Source: Trichoplax sp. H2 (lineage: Eukaryota; Placozoa; Uniplacotomia; Trichoplacea). From it: 64,000 nt of DNA. The notes under the pieces were generated by a model. It made no database searches, was not told the DNA's origin, and saw only the letters and a list, made by a program, of their open reading frames with translations. The position numbers and the translations under genes are program-made. Position 1 is the stretch's first letter. Every line of letters begins with the position of its first letter. Of this stretch, positions 49,501 to 60,747 are shown piece by piece. The DNA lies in NCBI GenBank assembly GCA_003344405.1, contig NOWV01000023.1:310001-374000 (forward strand). The letters run 5' to 3'.

Positions 49501-52500
49501 GAGTTGCAGAATCCGATGGAGAACCTATTTATAGCGACCTACATCATGAAAATGTCATGCTTCAAGCAGAAGTTGACCGGTTAGGATTGCTTACGCTATA
49601 TTTTTACCATCACTTAGCGATTACTATTGAAATATATTTATTTTAAAAATTTAGGCTACGCTCACGAATTAAAGCGATGCAGCAAGTTATTGATTCTCAA
49701 AAGGCTAGAAATATAAGCTTGGAAGTTAATAAAGCAACTGAAATGGTTGTAGCTGACCCCAGCAACAGTTTAGATATTTCCAAAGTCATAGAGAAATATG
49801 TAGCGGAGATTGAAAATTTGAAGTATGTAATAGTTACTTGATTTCAATCTTAATCCGTATCGCTAGCGCTAATTTTCCTATTGTGGATGTAAATTGAAAT
49901 GAATATACAGAATTCAATTAGCGGAAATTCAAGAGATGCGACGATGGAACGAACCTACATCATCAACTGTAGTTCTAGAGTCATCTATTTCTTCAGCTGA
50001 GATTTTAAAAATCGCTAAGCAATCTTGTGAAGAAGATATGCAAAAGATGAAAGATATCGAAAAAGTAAGCTCCCTATTATTCCTAAAAGTGGCGAGCATA
50101 AATTATAACATTATTAGACTTTCACAAGATATTATGATTCATTTAATACATATTCAAAGTATACGGCGTAAAAAATAATTATTTTTATGTGTCATTTATA
50201 GAGTGATGACTCAGACTCTCAAGATGATTCAGAAAATGAAGATGGAGGTATACTTTTTAAGTGGAATGTTATTTGTGTTTGTATGTTCAATGTTTAAATG
50301 TTTTCTTTTCCTTGGTTTAGAACTAACGGAGGATGTTGCAAAACTATCGCAGGAAATATCGGTAAAGCAAAGACTAATCTCTGAACTTGAGTCAAGTCAT
50401 GAGCAAATAAATATGTTGAAAGCACAGTATGAGGAAAAAGTTGTAATTCTACAGGTAATCTAAAAAGATATATTAGCTATGAATAAAACTATAGCGCAAC
50501 AATCTTCAATGTAACCTAAATTTGGTTTTAAAATTTAATCACCACATTTTTACCGATCAAACTTCTAAGAATTATTCTAAAACTTTTAAATTGATTTTGT
50601 TTTTGCTTAAGAAAAAAATTGAAGATGCAAAAACAGAACGCGATCAAATTATGAAAACAATAGGTAAGTAATTGCTGATATCTATACATAATAGATACCA
50701 GTCAGATAAGTAGAGAGTAAAGAGATTAATGGGTGTTGTACATGCTAGATACACTCGAGTCTGGCTCTGGTAATAAAGCTAATCAAGTTAAAAGTGAATA
50801 CGAAAAGAAGATTAATAATCTCACCACGGAGTTAACAAAACTTAAGACAGCACAAAAAGAGCATAATAAGTTGCTAAAAATAAAAGTAAGAACTTTTATC
50901 CTGTAGCTATATTTATAATGAGCATGACGCATATGGGCTATTGATGCAGTCTTTCCGGTTAAGGAATTGCTTAATGATCGCTTATATTTTTACTAGACGC
51001 AGCATGAACAACAATTGCTAACCTTACGGACGGACTTACAGCGCATGAAAGAAGCAAAGGTTATTTTACTTTGTGATAAGAAAATTGAAAAGGTTAAAAT
51101 GTGGATCACATGTACTTTAGTAACTTATAGGGTAATTAATAACATTAGGTCAAGTTGGTTAATCAGATGAAGCAAGACGCTAGTAGAAATAAACAGGAGG
51201 TATTCATTTGCAATGATTTGTTATGGATTTAGTTCGGAATAATTTACTTTACTATCAAATTCTGTTCCTAATTTGAAGAAATTCGATCTTAAATTTATTG
51301 TCTAGGGTGTGAAAAAAAATCGAGAAATTGCTAAACTTAAAAAGTTGAATCGTCAGAAAGAGGTAATGTGGTAATGTAGAAAACGAAATACTGTTATCTT
51401 CGTCCCTAATTATTATCTCGGGATAGTAAAAATAGAAAGGGCCTTATACAGGAGTAAATATCTAAAGGTCTCAATTGATCCTGTGGTTGATGTTGTTATC
51501 AACAAATTGTTAAACTTTTTTATTAGATTGCTATCCGCAATTTAGAATCTGATAAACAACGTCGAGAAGCTGTTTTAAAAAGGAAGCAAGGGGAGGTAAA
51601 GTTAGCAAACTCATTACTTAATAGTAGAGATATTTATTTTATATTGTGTACTTGGGGATTAAGTAAGTAATTTCATATAATAGGTGGAAGTGCTTAGACG
51701 GGAAAAAAAACAAATGCAACCTGCAGTTATTGCTTCCCAAGGAAAGATGAACCGATCTGGGATATCTTTAGATTATTCCAGGACTTCGAAGCGCACAACG
51801 GTAGCCAAAATTTCAACTTTAGCTGGAACTTCCTCGAAGAAAAAGTGGAAGATTTTGAAAGATACCGTAAGCGATAACGTGTGATCTTTTAATTCTTCAA
51901 TTCAAATTTAATTCAAACTAACGTTAAGCCTTTTATTTCTTTTTAGTTATCAAATTATGTTGCAAACAAGCAAGCACTACTATTGCTAGAAAGTGATATA
52001 GAAGATTTAATGCAGGTGATGCTATAACACTTAACTGTACAACTTAATGTCAAGGTCTAATGGTTAATTTATGGGCAGAGTAGCGTCAATTTTTTTACAC
52101 GATCGATTTAAAGTTAATCGAAATCCTAATAATGTGACTTTCATTTGTTTAATTTGTATTTTGCTAATGAATTGAATGATGTATATGTAGGAACGTGAAA
52201 AACTTGGATTAGAACTAGAAAATTGTAAAAAACAGATGGAAGAGATTTCTGGAAACGATTCGGTTTGTTTTTTTATCACTCTTTTGTGGCTTATTTCAGA
52301 TCTGATGTAGGTACAATAATATATTCTTATATTTCTAAATGCAGGTTGAGAAAGAAAATGATGATTTGCATGATCGTGCGGAGGGTATTGTAGCGAAGCT
52401 AGAATTTATACAAGATACTATTTCTGAAAGACAGAATGAAGTTATGCATTTAACTGAAGCTAAGGTAAATCATATCTTTTCTACAATGGACTCAATTAAC

Positions 52501-55415
52501 TTAAAGTGTCCCTTCCCAATATAATATATGACATGAAATTTTGTTGAATTGTATTACAGTCAATCGATATACTGCAATATGATCATTATTTTTGTAGGAA
52601 GAACACGATCCTACAGCAATTGTGAATTCATGCAATAGCATTTTGAACGCGAAATCTCTTTTAGAAAATTTGATATGGGAATATGCGAATAAGAGGATAA
52701 TTATGTGCGAACAAGAAAAATCAAATCGTCGGTTGAAGGAGAAACTGGCTTCGTGTGAAAATCAGATAAAATTGCAAGAGACCTTTTTGAAAGAGCATTT
52801 ACAAAGTCAGGGTAAATAATAGCATTTACCGACTATTCCCTGCCATATTATGTGATACTTCTTCAATTCTTTAGTATTCGTTTTTGCACCTTGATGTTAC
52901 ACGATCTACACTTATTAAGTAGAGGGTGTTGTCTGTATAAGTTTTTTAGCTAATTGTTGTACTTTATACCGCTAGATTCTTTGGATCTTTATGTGTCTGA
53001 ATGTACTCTTTTATCCCGTCAACCGTTTAAAAGTCCGGATAAAAAAAATAAAAAGGCAATTTCTTAAATTCAAGAATTGATACTTTATAGGATACACTAC
53101 AGATAACGTCGGAAAACTTATTAACCTCTGTTTTAATGTATACGTCAATTAGCATCGTCGGAAGACTTTTAGTCCAAATGAATTAATGTTCATACCTGAT
53201 ACCCGTATTAGTACTAAGAATTTAGAGTCCTTGTACCAAGAACGAAGTAACGGTAAAATATAAATAACAAATTGCTGCATTTGGATTTACCAAATGGAAA
53301 TAAATTTCCACAGATTGACTGTGATCTTTACTTAAAGTTATATTACAACCGTATCGTTGATTTTATGCTAGCCCATTAAGGTCTTTATCAGTTAACTTGT
53401 ATATTAGAAATGTCGTATATATGTCTACATCTATACTACATAATGACAAACTTTTTCCTATAGTAATTGAAAAATCTTCCGATTCTCATGGGCGGAGGGA
53501 GAGCGATAGTTACCCTTACAATAGGACAAGGTATATTGCTCTGCCAGATTTACTTTTTCCGTCAGCTCTTGAATTAATCTAAACTAGAATAAATATAAAT
53601 CTTGCGAATGTCTAGTTCTATGAGTTCTAATAGTCGTGACGGTCGATTAAGTGTATTCGAACGATTAACTCCTGATATTGGAACGAGAGAATCTGATCGG
53701 TAAGAAGTATGAATTTAAGCGGTGTTCGTATCGGTTAGATCGTTTATATCTTTTATTTGTACTCGGATTAGGGGGAAGTTTGTGGCGATCAAAAGTTCTA
53801 CTTCTAATAACTCTAATTCGGCTATGAATTGCGTCTATGAAGCTCGTGGACATACTTCTGCCGTACTTTGTTTAGATTGTACGAAAGATTTATTATTTAG
53901 TGCTTCTAAAGATGGAACTGTTAAAATGTGGGATACTGGAACTGGTCAAGAAATAACAACTTTGGGCAAAGGTTACGTAAAGGACTTAGTTGCTATGCAG
54001 TTTAGCGAAAACTTGGGATTATTATTTATAGCTAATAAAACAAATATAACGGTGAGACATATACTGCCCTTAAAGCTGATATATTGTGGATTGCATGATC
54101 TCATCACTACCACAATAATGTACATCTCGATAATAGGTATGGGATCCGCGGGAAAATCCTGATAGATGTATACATATGTTAAGGTTTGGGATAAGTATTA
54201 AGTGTGTGGTATTTTTGAAAAATGGGTACAAGATTTGTTTTAAAAATTATATTCTAATTTAATTTTATCGTGTTTTTTGCTGAAATATGGTATTTACATA
54301 AATAAATTACTTAGCCTTACGAACACTTCTATATCAAACGGAGGTATAAGAGAAGTCTCTGCTGGACGTCAAATTAACGATATCAAAATTATCAGTAGAA
54401 GTGAACAATTAATTTCAACTGACGGCAATTTTCTAAGAATTTGGGATATTAGAAAATTTAATTGCATTACGAAATTAATAACCAACCATAAAGCCGCAAT
54501 TACAACTGTTGCTATTGCTGATAATGCTACAGACAACTCCTTGTCTGTGGCAACGGGATCGAAAGATCATTCCATCAAGGTACTACTTTTCCTAATTTTT
54601 TTACTATAATCTGCGTGTGTTTTGTCGTTACGAAATCTTGTTATATCAGTTCCTACAATTTACAATTTTATTTATCGTTCACTCTACGTTTAAGCTATTG
54701 CATATTACAAACTCTGGTAGCGATATCCAGGTATAAAATTGCATCTATTTATATGCTGTGCTAAATAATGCTCTTTGTAACGTGATTCTAATCACTTAAT
54801 GATTACAGTATGTAAAACACGATTTGGAACCCCCACACTATGATGGAGTGCAAGCTGTGAAGATTGTAAAAGATCAAGTTTTCAGTAGTTCACGAGACAG
54901 TACTATCAAGCAATGGAATACAACAACTTGTGAATTTGTGCAGGTTTGTTATAAAACTATAAGATGTCAGTGGATGAGATGCTGCAATAAATTAGCGCTG
55001 TTAAAAGAAAATCTAATGTTTTAATACTAGTCGCAACAGTCTGCGAATAAAGATTGGGTTACTACCCTAAATTATTTACCTTCAAGAGAACGCCTTATTA
55101 GTGGCTGTCGAAGCGGTGCATTACATTTGTGGGATATTGAAAGTCTTGCTTGTGTGGGTAAGAGACATTTCTCATTTATAATTTGGACTAAAAGTTGAAG
55201 GAGGATACATGTCATCATTTTTATTTTAGAAAATTTTAAAGCCCACCCTCATTGTATAAATTCTATCGTGGTTAGCTGTAATTACGCTTTTACCTCATCA
55301 AGGTATGCATAAGTGATCTATTTTAATCCTATCCTGAATATTTACTAAATTTTATTGTTATTCTTTATTTAGTGATGGTATAATCAAGGTTTGGTCGATC
55401 AACGAATCATCTTAA
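43596..55415 (+). CDS. KIF21: Kinesin-like protein KIF21 (KIF21A/B orthologue), 35 exons
   Basis: Kinesin-4 family motor that pauses microtubule growth at plus ends. Exons: 43596-43642, 47114-47293, 47473-47515, 47693-47759, 48028-48200, 48362-48574, 48762-48899, 49006-49224, 49401-49579, 49655-49822, 49911-50064, 50202-50247, 50321-50454, 50612-50663, 50749-50885, 50997-51059, 51149-51199, 51306-51362, 51527-51595, 51684-51866, 51947-52015, 52191-52262, 52345-52464, 52598-52811, 52976-53055, 53153-53252, 53464-53530, 53616-53699, 53772-54051, 54166-54194, 54315-54579, 54809-54943, 55031-55157, 55230-55302, 55373-55415; 4131 nt, 1376 aa (human ~1640-1670). Motor ~9-360: SVRVAVRIRPQ-like start ([13 protein letters not shown]), P-loop [35 protein letters not shown]. 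Coiled coils ~365-985 interrupted by an acidic tract ([15 protein letters not shown]); basic KNKK/HRRKT; WD40 domain ~1080-1376 with [10 protein letters not shown] and [10 protein letters not shown]. One intron (53056-53152) is GC-AG. Stop TAA; AATAAA at 55535. Confidence 0.95.
43930..44375. repeat. Diverged tandem repeat, ~115-150-bp unit, four copies
   Basis: A block CCATCCATNATCTCACT, then TTGTAAGAAGGAA and AGGTCAACAAATAC recurs from about 43940, 44051, 44201 and 44320, each followed by TTTTATCATCATC-type sequence. Copies differ by indels. Lies in KIF21 intron 1. Confidence 0.8.
46175..46770. repeat. Tandem repeat, ~190-bp unit, three copies
   Basis: TAATAACAAGTAAA begins copies at about 46177, 46371 and 46560. 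Each unit contains GATACATTTCCATCGAAGTG, CTCTCTGTA, ACTGGCATCAA, CCAGACTAGTA, TTTTCCTTCATACG and AATTCGATCAAGAAGG. Main differences are a variable C run (up to 8) and single substitutions. In KIF21 intron 1. Confidence 0.93.
53056..53152 (+). other. GC-AG intron in KIF21
   Basis: The upstream exon reads ...SPDKKNKK and ends AAAAAG; the next bases are GCAATT, with no GT donor before the in-frame stop. The downstream exon begins after TCAATTAG with [16 protein letters not shown], matching the basic RRRTTTQMELLY block of human KIF21A. Only a GC donor at 53056 joins them in phase. Confidence 0.7.
54166..54194 (+). other. 29-nt microexon of KIF21 (WD40 strand)
   Basis: Encodes MYTYVKVWD plus two bases, between acceptor TGATAG and donor GTATTA. 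It supplies the VKVWD end of a WD repeat (human SYIKVWD), and without it the WD blade is truncated. Phases fit both neighbours. Confidence 0.75.
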
Positions 55416-57349
55416 AACTCTTTGCTATGTATAAATTTCCCGATTTCATTACATTTACTCGTTTACGCGAACTCAAGATCAACTGAATATTTATATTAAT
55501 TTTAAAAGAATTTATAATACATTAATCAAGCTTTAATAAACATTTGTATGATTTTCATAAATAAGCTGCAGTACTTAAGCAAAAGATGGACAATTTTTAT
55601 GAAGTGTAATCACACATATGGATGAAAATATGGTGTGCAGTCAGTCTCTATTATTGACATGAAAGCGGAATGTTTTGCATTTCAGTATTAAATTCTCTTA
55701 GGATTTTATAAGAAATTTAGTGACGCGTATGAATTTGTGTCTATAATAATTTTCTTTAAGAGATATTATAGTAGCATAAATACTTTATGAAGTTCATAGT
55801 TATTCTATTTAAAAATGTATTATCATTATCACTTTTGCATAATTCTTGTACATATCGTATTAATGATATAAAGATTCCACATTACTTCATGCTTGATTGT
55901 ATCCCTATTATTGTAAATACGGTAAATTGGAAATGCTAGAGATGGATTATTAGATTTATTGTTAACATTGGCCGACGTACCATCATAAACTAGCACATCT
56001 ACTTGCTGTATGTGTAGATATCTCAATTTTATTAATAAAAATCATCTTGATATGCTGTTGTATTAATTGAATAATGCTTCTACTATCAATAATTTAATTA
56101 TAATTGATGTATCTTCCGTTCTATTTCAGTCACAGGAAGTTGTTGAATCGGACTCTAACATGCACTATGACAACGTTGCAGGCTGATACCTCTTCTCTTC
56201 GTCATTTAAAATTTTTGCTTATGATTTTTATTGCAGACATGCATGGCTTTATTTAGATAATTTATAATCTTGTAAGTTACAAATGTATCGTAATACATAA
56301 GCGATATATAACAGTCATCTATACAATCAGAGCTTCGCCAAAAATTAGTGCTATTGCGATCGCACTATACATGCATATTAACATACGAGTATAACATAAT
56401 ACGTGTAAAATGACTAGCCTAACGACAAGAAATGATTTAATTTGAAGTAGATTGCAACACGCATGAGACGCGAGAGATAGCCTTAAGTTCTATACGCAAT
56501 TTATAATTATATATATTAGAGCGGCTTATACTACAAGTATATCAATATTATTACTTTCATCAGATGTTTCTTAAGCTATTTAACCTTTTCAAGCTTTACA
56601 ACAGCGCACTCAACTTACCGGTGTTGATTTGCTCTCATTAACCGTTAAATAAATTTTATAAATACCTAGGTAAGTTATGTTTGCCTGGTGTTCTTCTAAG
56701 GTCTACATTAAGCTCCTAATTTTTCAAAGCTGATTTGTATCGAAAAATTTATATCAAAAGGAAGCCCAGATTAGAAAACTTTTTATCGTTTGAGTACAAT
56801 ATAATTAAATTAAAAAACCGTTGAATGATTATAACGATCAGGCAATTAGGAAATGAGAAAGCTTACAACTTTGCTAATTATATATTAGTTTTGCCAATGT
56901 ATAGTATCGTGCGTCATATTTTGCCTTTAACGAGTTTTGCGATTTGTAGTTTTAAAAATATTAGTTAATACTTTTACAATCGATTTCAGTTGCACTAATC
57001 CTGGGTACGCATAAATTACAGAATATGGAAGTATCTATACAGATATAATAGTTTGTATCAAAGGGGTCAAGTAACACCTAAATCGATAGTTTGCAACGCC
57101 CACACATCGTGGAGCAACATCTTAGCATTATTAATGGTATGATTAATTATTAAAGGAATTATTTAATATACTGTGCTATAATTTAAGTCTGATAGAGGTA
57201 AAATAGTTTAATTAACTTAATTTCACGTGTTTAAAAACATTCCTCGTACAAAGTTAGATTTTTGTATAGTACAGCTCAGGGATTGGCGGTAAGACTGGAC
57301 ATGACAAATAAAATGGTGCATATTAATCACGATAAATCAGTATCAATAG
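55416..57349. other. Intergenic, KIF21 to SHOC2 (convergent)
   Basis: About 1.9 kb of AT-rich DNA between two convergent stop codons. AATAAA at 55535-55540 is a plausible KIF21 poly(A) signal. No exon was recognised; the frame at 55829-56026 (-) is without motif. Confidence 0.6.
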
Positions 57350-60300
57350 TTAGGAATTCTGCTGACATAGATCCATCTTGAGCATCTTGTATGACTTGCG
57401 AAAGTTCCACTCTAAGATACTATTGATGGTTTGGTAAAGTTATTTTCATAGCCAGTTATTAATCGAATCTTAACTAGATTGATGAAGAAACTACTTACTT
57501 GAAAAATAAACGACGGGCCTCCAGCGGTGACCTCAGCAGGTAAACGAGAGAGCGGACAGCCTTCAACACTCATTAAATGCAATGATTCACACATTGCTAA
57601 CTCCAAAGGTAAATCATTCAACTCTTCATTGTCATTTAAGTACAATTGTTCCAGAGACTTTAAATTACCTAATAATAAAGTTTTTTTAACATGTAACCTT
57701 ATCCTGTCATAACTAATATGGAATTCAGTGCCCAGATACCTATTTCTTCGGGAATTGACATCAGTCTATTTTCACCAGCAGCTAGATACATTAGCTTAGA
57801 AAGTTTTCTAACAGTAAACAAGGTTTGGAATTTTGTTAAAGTCAGAAGAATCAGCAATTTTAATTAAATAGAATTGCCCACTATAGGAAATTTAAAATAC
57901 TATAACATATCTTACCCTATTTCTTTAGGCAGTTGGGTCAATAAATTATTATTTGCAACTAATCGTGTTAGCATAGACATGTCACCTTATAATCCAAAAT
58001 TAAATGTACTTTAGAAATATCACAAAGATTGAGACAAACTAGGCATTGGGTATACGAATATTATACCAATCTCAGGCGGGAGGAACTCTAGTTCATTTTC
58101 TTCAATTTCAAGAACTCTAAGTTTTTGCAAAGCTGGTAGAGCATTCTGTGGTAATGACGTTAGCATATTATTGCTTAGGATTAGAACTTCTAAGTTTACA
58201 AGATTTTCAAGGTCGTCTGAAAGGTTCGTAGAAAGCGATTTTAGGGAATAGATTTTATCATCATAACAAGCATTAACAATTAATGAGAGAATTAAATGTG
58301 TAGCAAGAAAATTACCTGATATGCTTCCGAGATGATTTGTTCCTAAGTTAAGTTCAGTTAGGCTAGTCCAAGTTCCAAAATCTAGGAGTCGTCATCAAAT
58401 AGTAGTAAGCACTTACATGACTATATATTTGTTCTCTAAGTAAATTTAATCATTACCTGGCGGTAAAGATGCCAGTTGGTTGTCTTTCAAATTGAGTGAA
58501 TTCTGTAAGAGATTTAAAAGTTAGCTAAATCTGTATAAATAACAAATAAGTGTGCCAGTGAAAAGTGTTACATTTTTAGATTAAATTCAAGATTGAATTT
58601 TATGCCTTGCAAGACTTACCAGTAGTTTAGCTAATTTGAAAATATTAGACGGAATTCTCTCGATCCGATTGTGTTCGATTACGATAGACTATTTCGATAC
58701 ATATTAGACAAAAATAATTATTTGTCAAAGGTATAGGTTGCCATAGAAATTATTGCATTGCAAGTCATTTACATTTGATAGAGAAATTGTATTTCAGAAA
58801 CCTGAGTAAATGCAAATTGACTTGGATTTCCGGCAGGAAGTTCATGGAATTTATTTCTAGATAACTGGATTGACTTTAAAGATCTCATTCGTATTAGTGA
58901 ATTCACCTAGTTTAAGGAATAACTTGGTCAAATGCGAGAGAATTCAAGTATGTTTTGATATTGAATAATTCGAATAAACTTCAATAGTTAATATTAATAC
59001 CGGTAACTCCGATATATTATTGCCCTCTGCATTAAATTCTTCTAATAATCCAATATTAGAAATAGATGGGGGAACACTGTTTAATCTATTATATCTGTGT
59101 AGGCAAAAGAGTTTCGTGAATGTTACCAATTTAATTCATGCCGCGATTATAGAATTCCAATATTACAATGTACGCCATATTGAAAGGTTATAGATTGCGC
59201 TTTGACATTTGCGTAATATATATTTAATATACAGGTAAGGATTCGTAAACACACTTAATCTCTAGTCTTTTCAATGATCTTAAATTGCCGATAGAAGCAG
59301 GAATTTCTGTTAGCTCATTATGCTGCAAATCCAACGATGTTAACTGAAGGCAATTGCCTATTTCTATGGCAAAAAATGAGAAAATATGGTGAACTATGAA
59401 GTTTTGCAAGAATTTTGCAAATATGGGTTTATTACCAGATGGGATTTCTTCCAAATGATTGTAAGAAACATCGAATATTACTAACATTCGAAGATTGCCT
59501 GATACACAAAGAACATTGGTTAATAATCATATGGTATGAATAGATAAGTGCGACATGAATTTACTTGCTGAATGCTAGAAGTTTGTGATTCCTACCTATA
59601 CTTGAAGGTAACTTTCTTATTTTATTTTCTCTTAAGCTGATCAAGTTCAATCTCTAAGATGTTTTATAGTAGTTTGTCAAATTAAGCGTTTATGACTTCG
59701 ACAATGGTTAGCAAAATGTTTGCAAAGACTAATTAATTATAGCAAAAATAGATGCAGAAATTGACTTAAGCATACTGATAAGTTATCAATTTCGCGATCG
59801 ACTTCGGTAATACGATTGAAACGTAATAGCAATGTTTCCAGGGAAATTAATTCATATATAACAGTCGGAATCTAAATAGAAATAGGAATGAAGCTGTAAT
59901 CTCTTGGATATAGTGCAATTGTATTAAGATAAAAAAATTTACATACATCTTTCAATTTGTTATGTCTCATATCTAAAACAGTCAGCCTTTTAAGCTTCTC
60001 AAATGAATCTGTACAAAGTTATAGAGATACATGAATTAAGAGTATAAGTATCGTCTAAATATAACACAGATTGATGATTATGAAATCTAGTTTGCTTTCA
60101 CGTGAATGAAGATTCTATTACTTGCCTGGTAATGTTGTTATCGAATTTTCGCTCAATGATAATTTGTTAAGATTTACTAAGTTTCCCATTTCATTCGGTA
60201 AAACACTAATTCGATTGCCATATAAATACAATTCCGTCAATTGAGTCAGCTAGAGCGAGGTTAAAGAAATATAATAATAAGCTTTGAATCAATATCTTGC

Positions 60301-60747
60301 AATCCTTCCTATCAGCACTAGACATTTAAAATTATAACGATAGATAAACTTTAAGCAAAAAATTGTTGATTATTATGACTAAGATTTCATCCTGCTAACA
60401 TATATGGTTAATAGATCTGCAATTTAGTAATTTGAACCTAAAACATGACTTTATTTCACATAAAGGTATTGATATTAAGTTAGAATACATATAACTATCT
60501 TTAAACTTGTAAAATTATCTTTAACATCTCTAATAGTGTTACTTTCGACTAGGAACATCTACACAAAAGCTACGATTTAGTAATAGATAGATAAATAGAT
60601 TTCAAGTGAGTAGCTATTCCATTAATATCAGTATAAAAACGAGATATGGAATGTACGATAATTTATTTTCTCGTTCATTTCAACAATGCAAAATTTCTAT
60701 CTTATATTATTACTTACGTCTTTGACACTCAGCGGTACTGAAACTAT
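57350..60747 (-). CDS. SHOC2: SHOC2 leucine-rich-repeat scaffold, 17 exons, 5' end not found
   Basis: SHOC2 binds PP1C and MRAS to dephosphorylate RAF and activate MAPK signalling. Exons in transcript order: 60747-60718, 60249-60126, 60008-59947, 59871-59776, 59653-59596, 59498-59436, 59363-59255, 59094-59001, 58906-58802, 58688-58620, 58502-58457, 58381-58316, 58216-58067, 57985-57916, 57807-57740, 57668-57499, 57385-57350; 1416 nt, 471 aa. Starts within the first LRR ([10 protein letters not shown] / [12 protein letters not shown]; human [20 protein letters not shown]), so about 100 N-terminal residues, including the PP1-docking region, are not seen. About 20 LRRs follow; diagnostic blocks are [18 protein letters not shown]-like ([11 protein letters not shown]), [18 protein letters not shown] and CPLSRLP...AGGPSFIFQ. 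The tail [11 protein letters not shown] replaces human FLKMQGPYRAMV. The intron below 60126 is GC-AG. A first exon could lie in 60748-64000 or beyond the window. Confidence 0.93.
60060..60125 (-). other. GC-AG splice donor in SHOC2 (intron 60009-60125)
   Basis: On the minus strand the exon ends ...TTACCAG and the intron begins GCAAGTAATAG, a perfect GC-donor consensus (AG/GCAAGT). It joins in phase to an acceptor at 60010 (TGTACAG), giving ...[20 protein letters not shown], which matches SLPDSLDNLKKLRMLDLRH in the human protein. No GT alternative keeps the frame. Confidence 0.85.
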
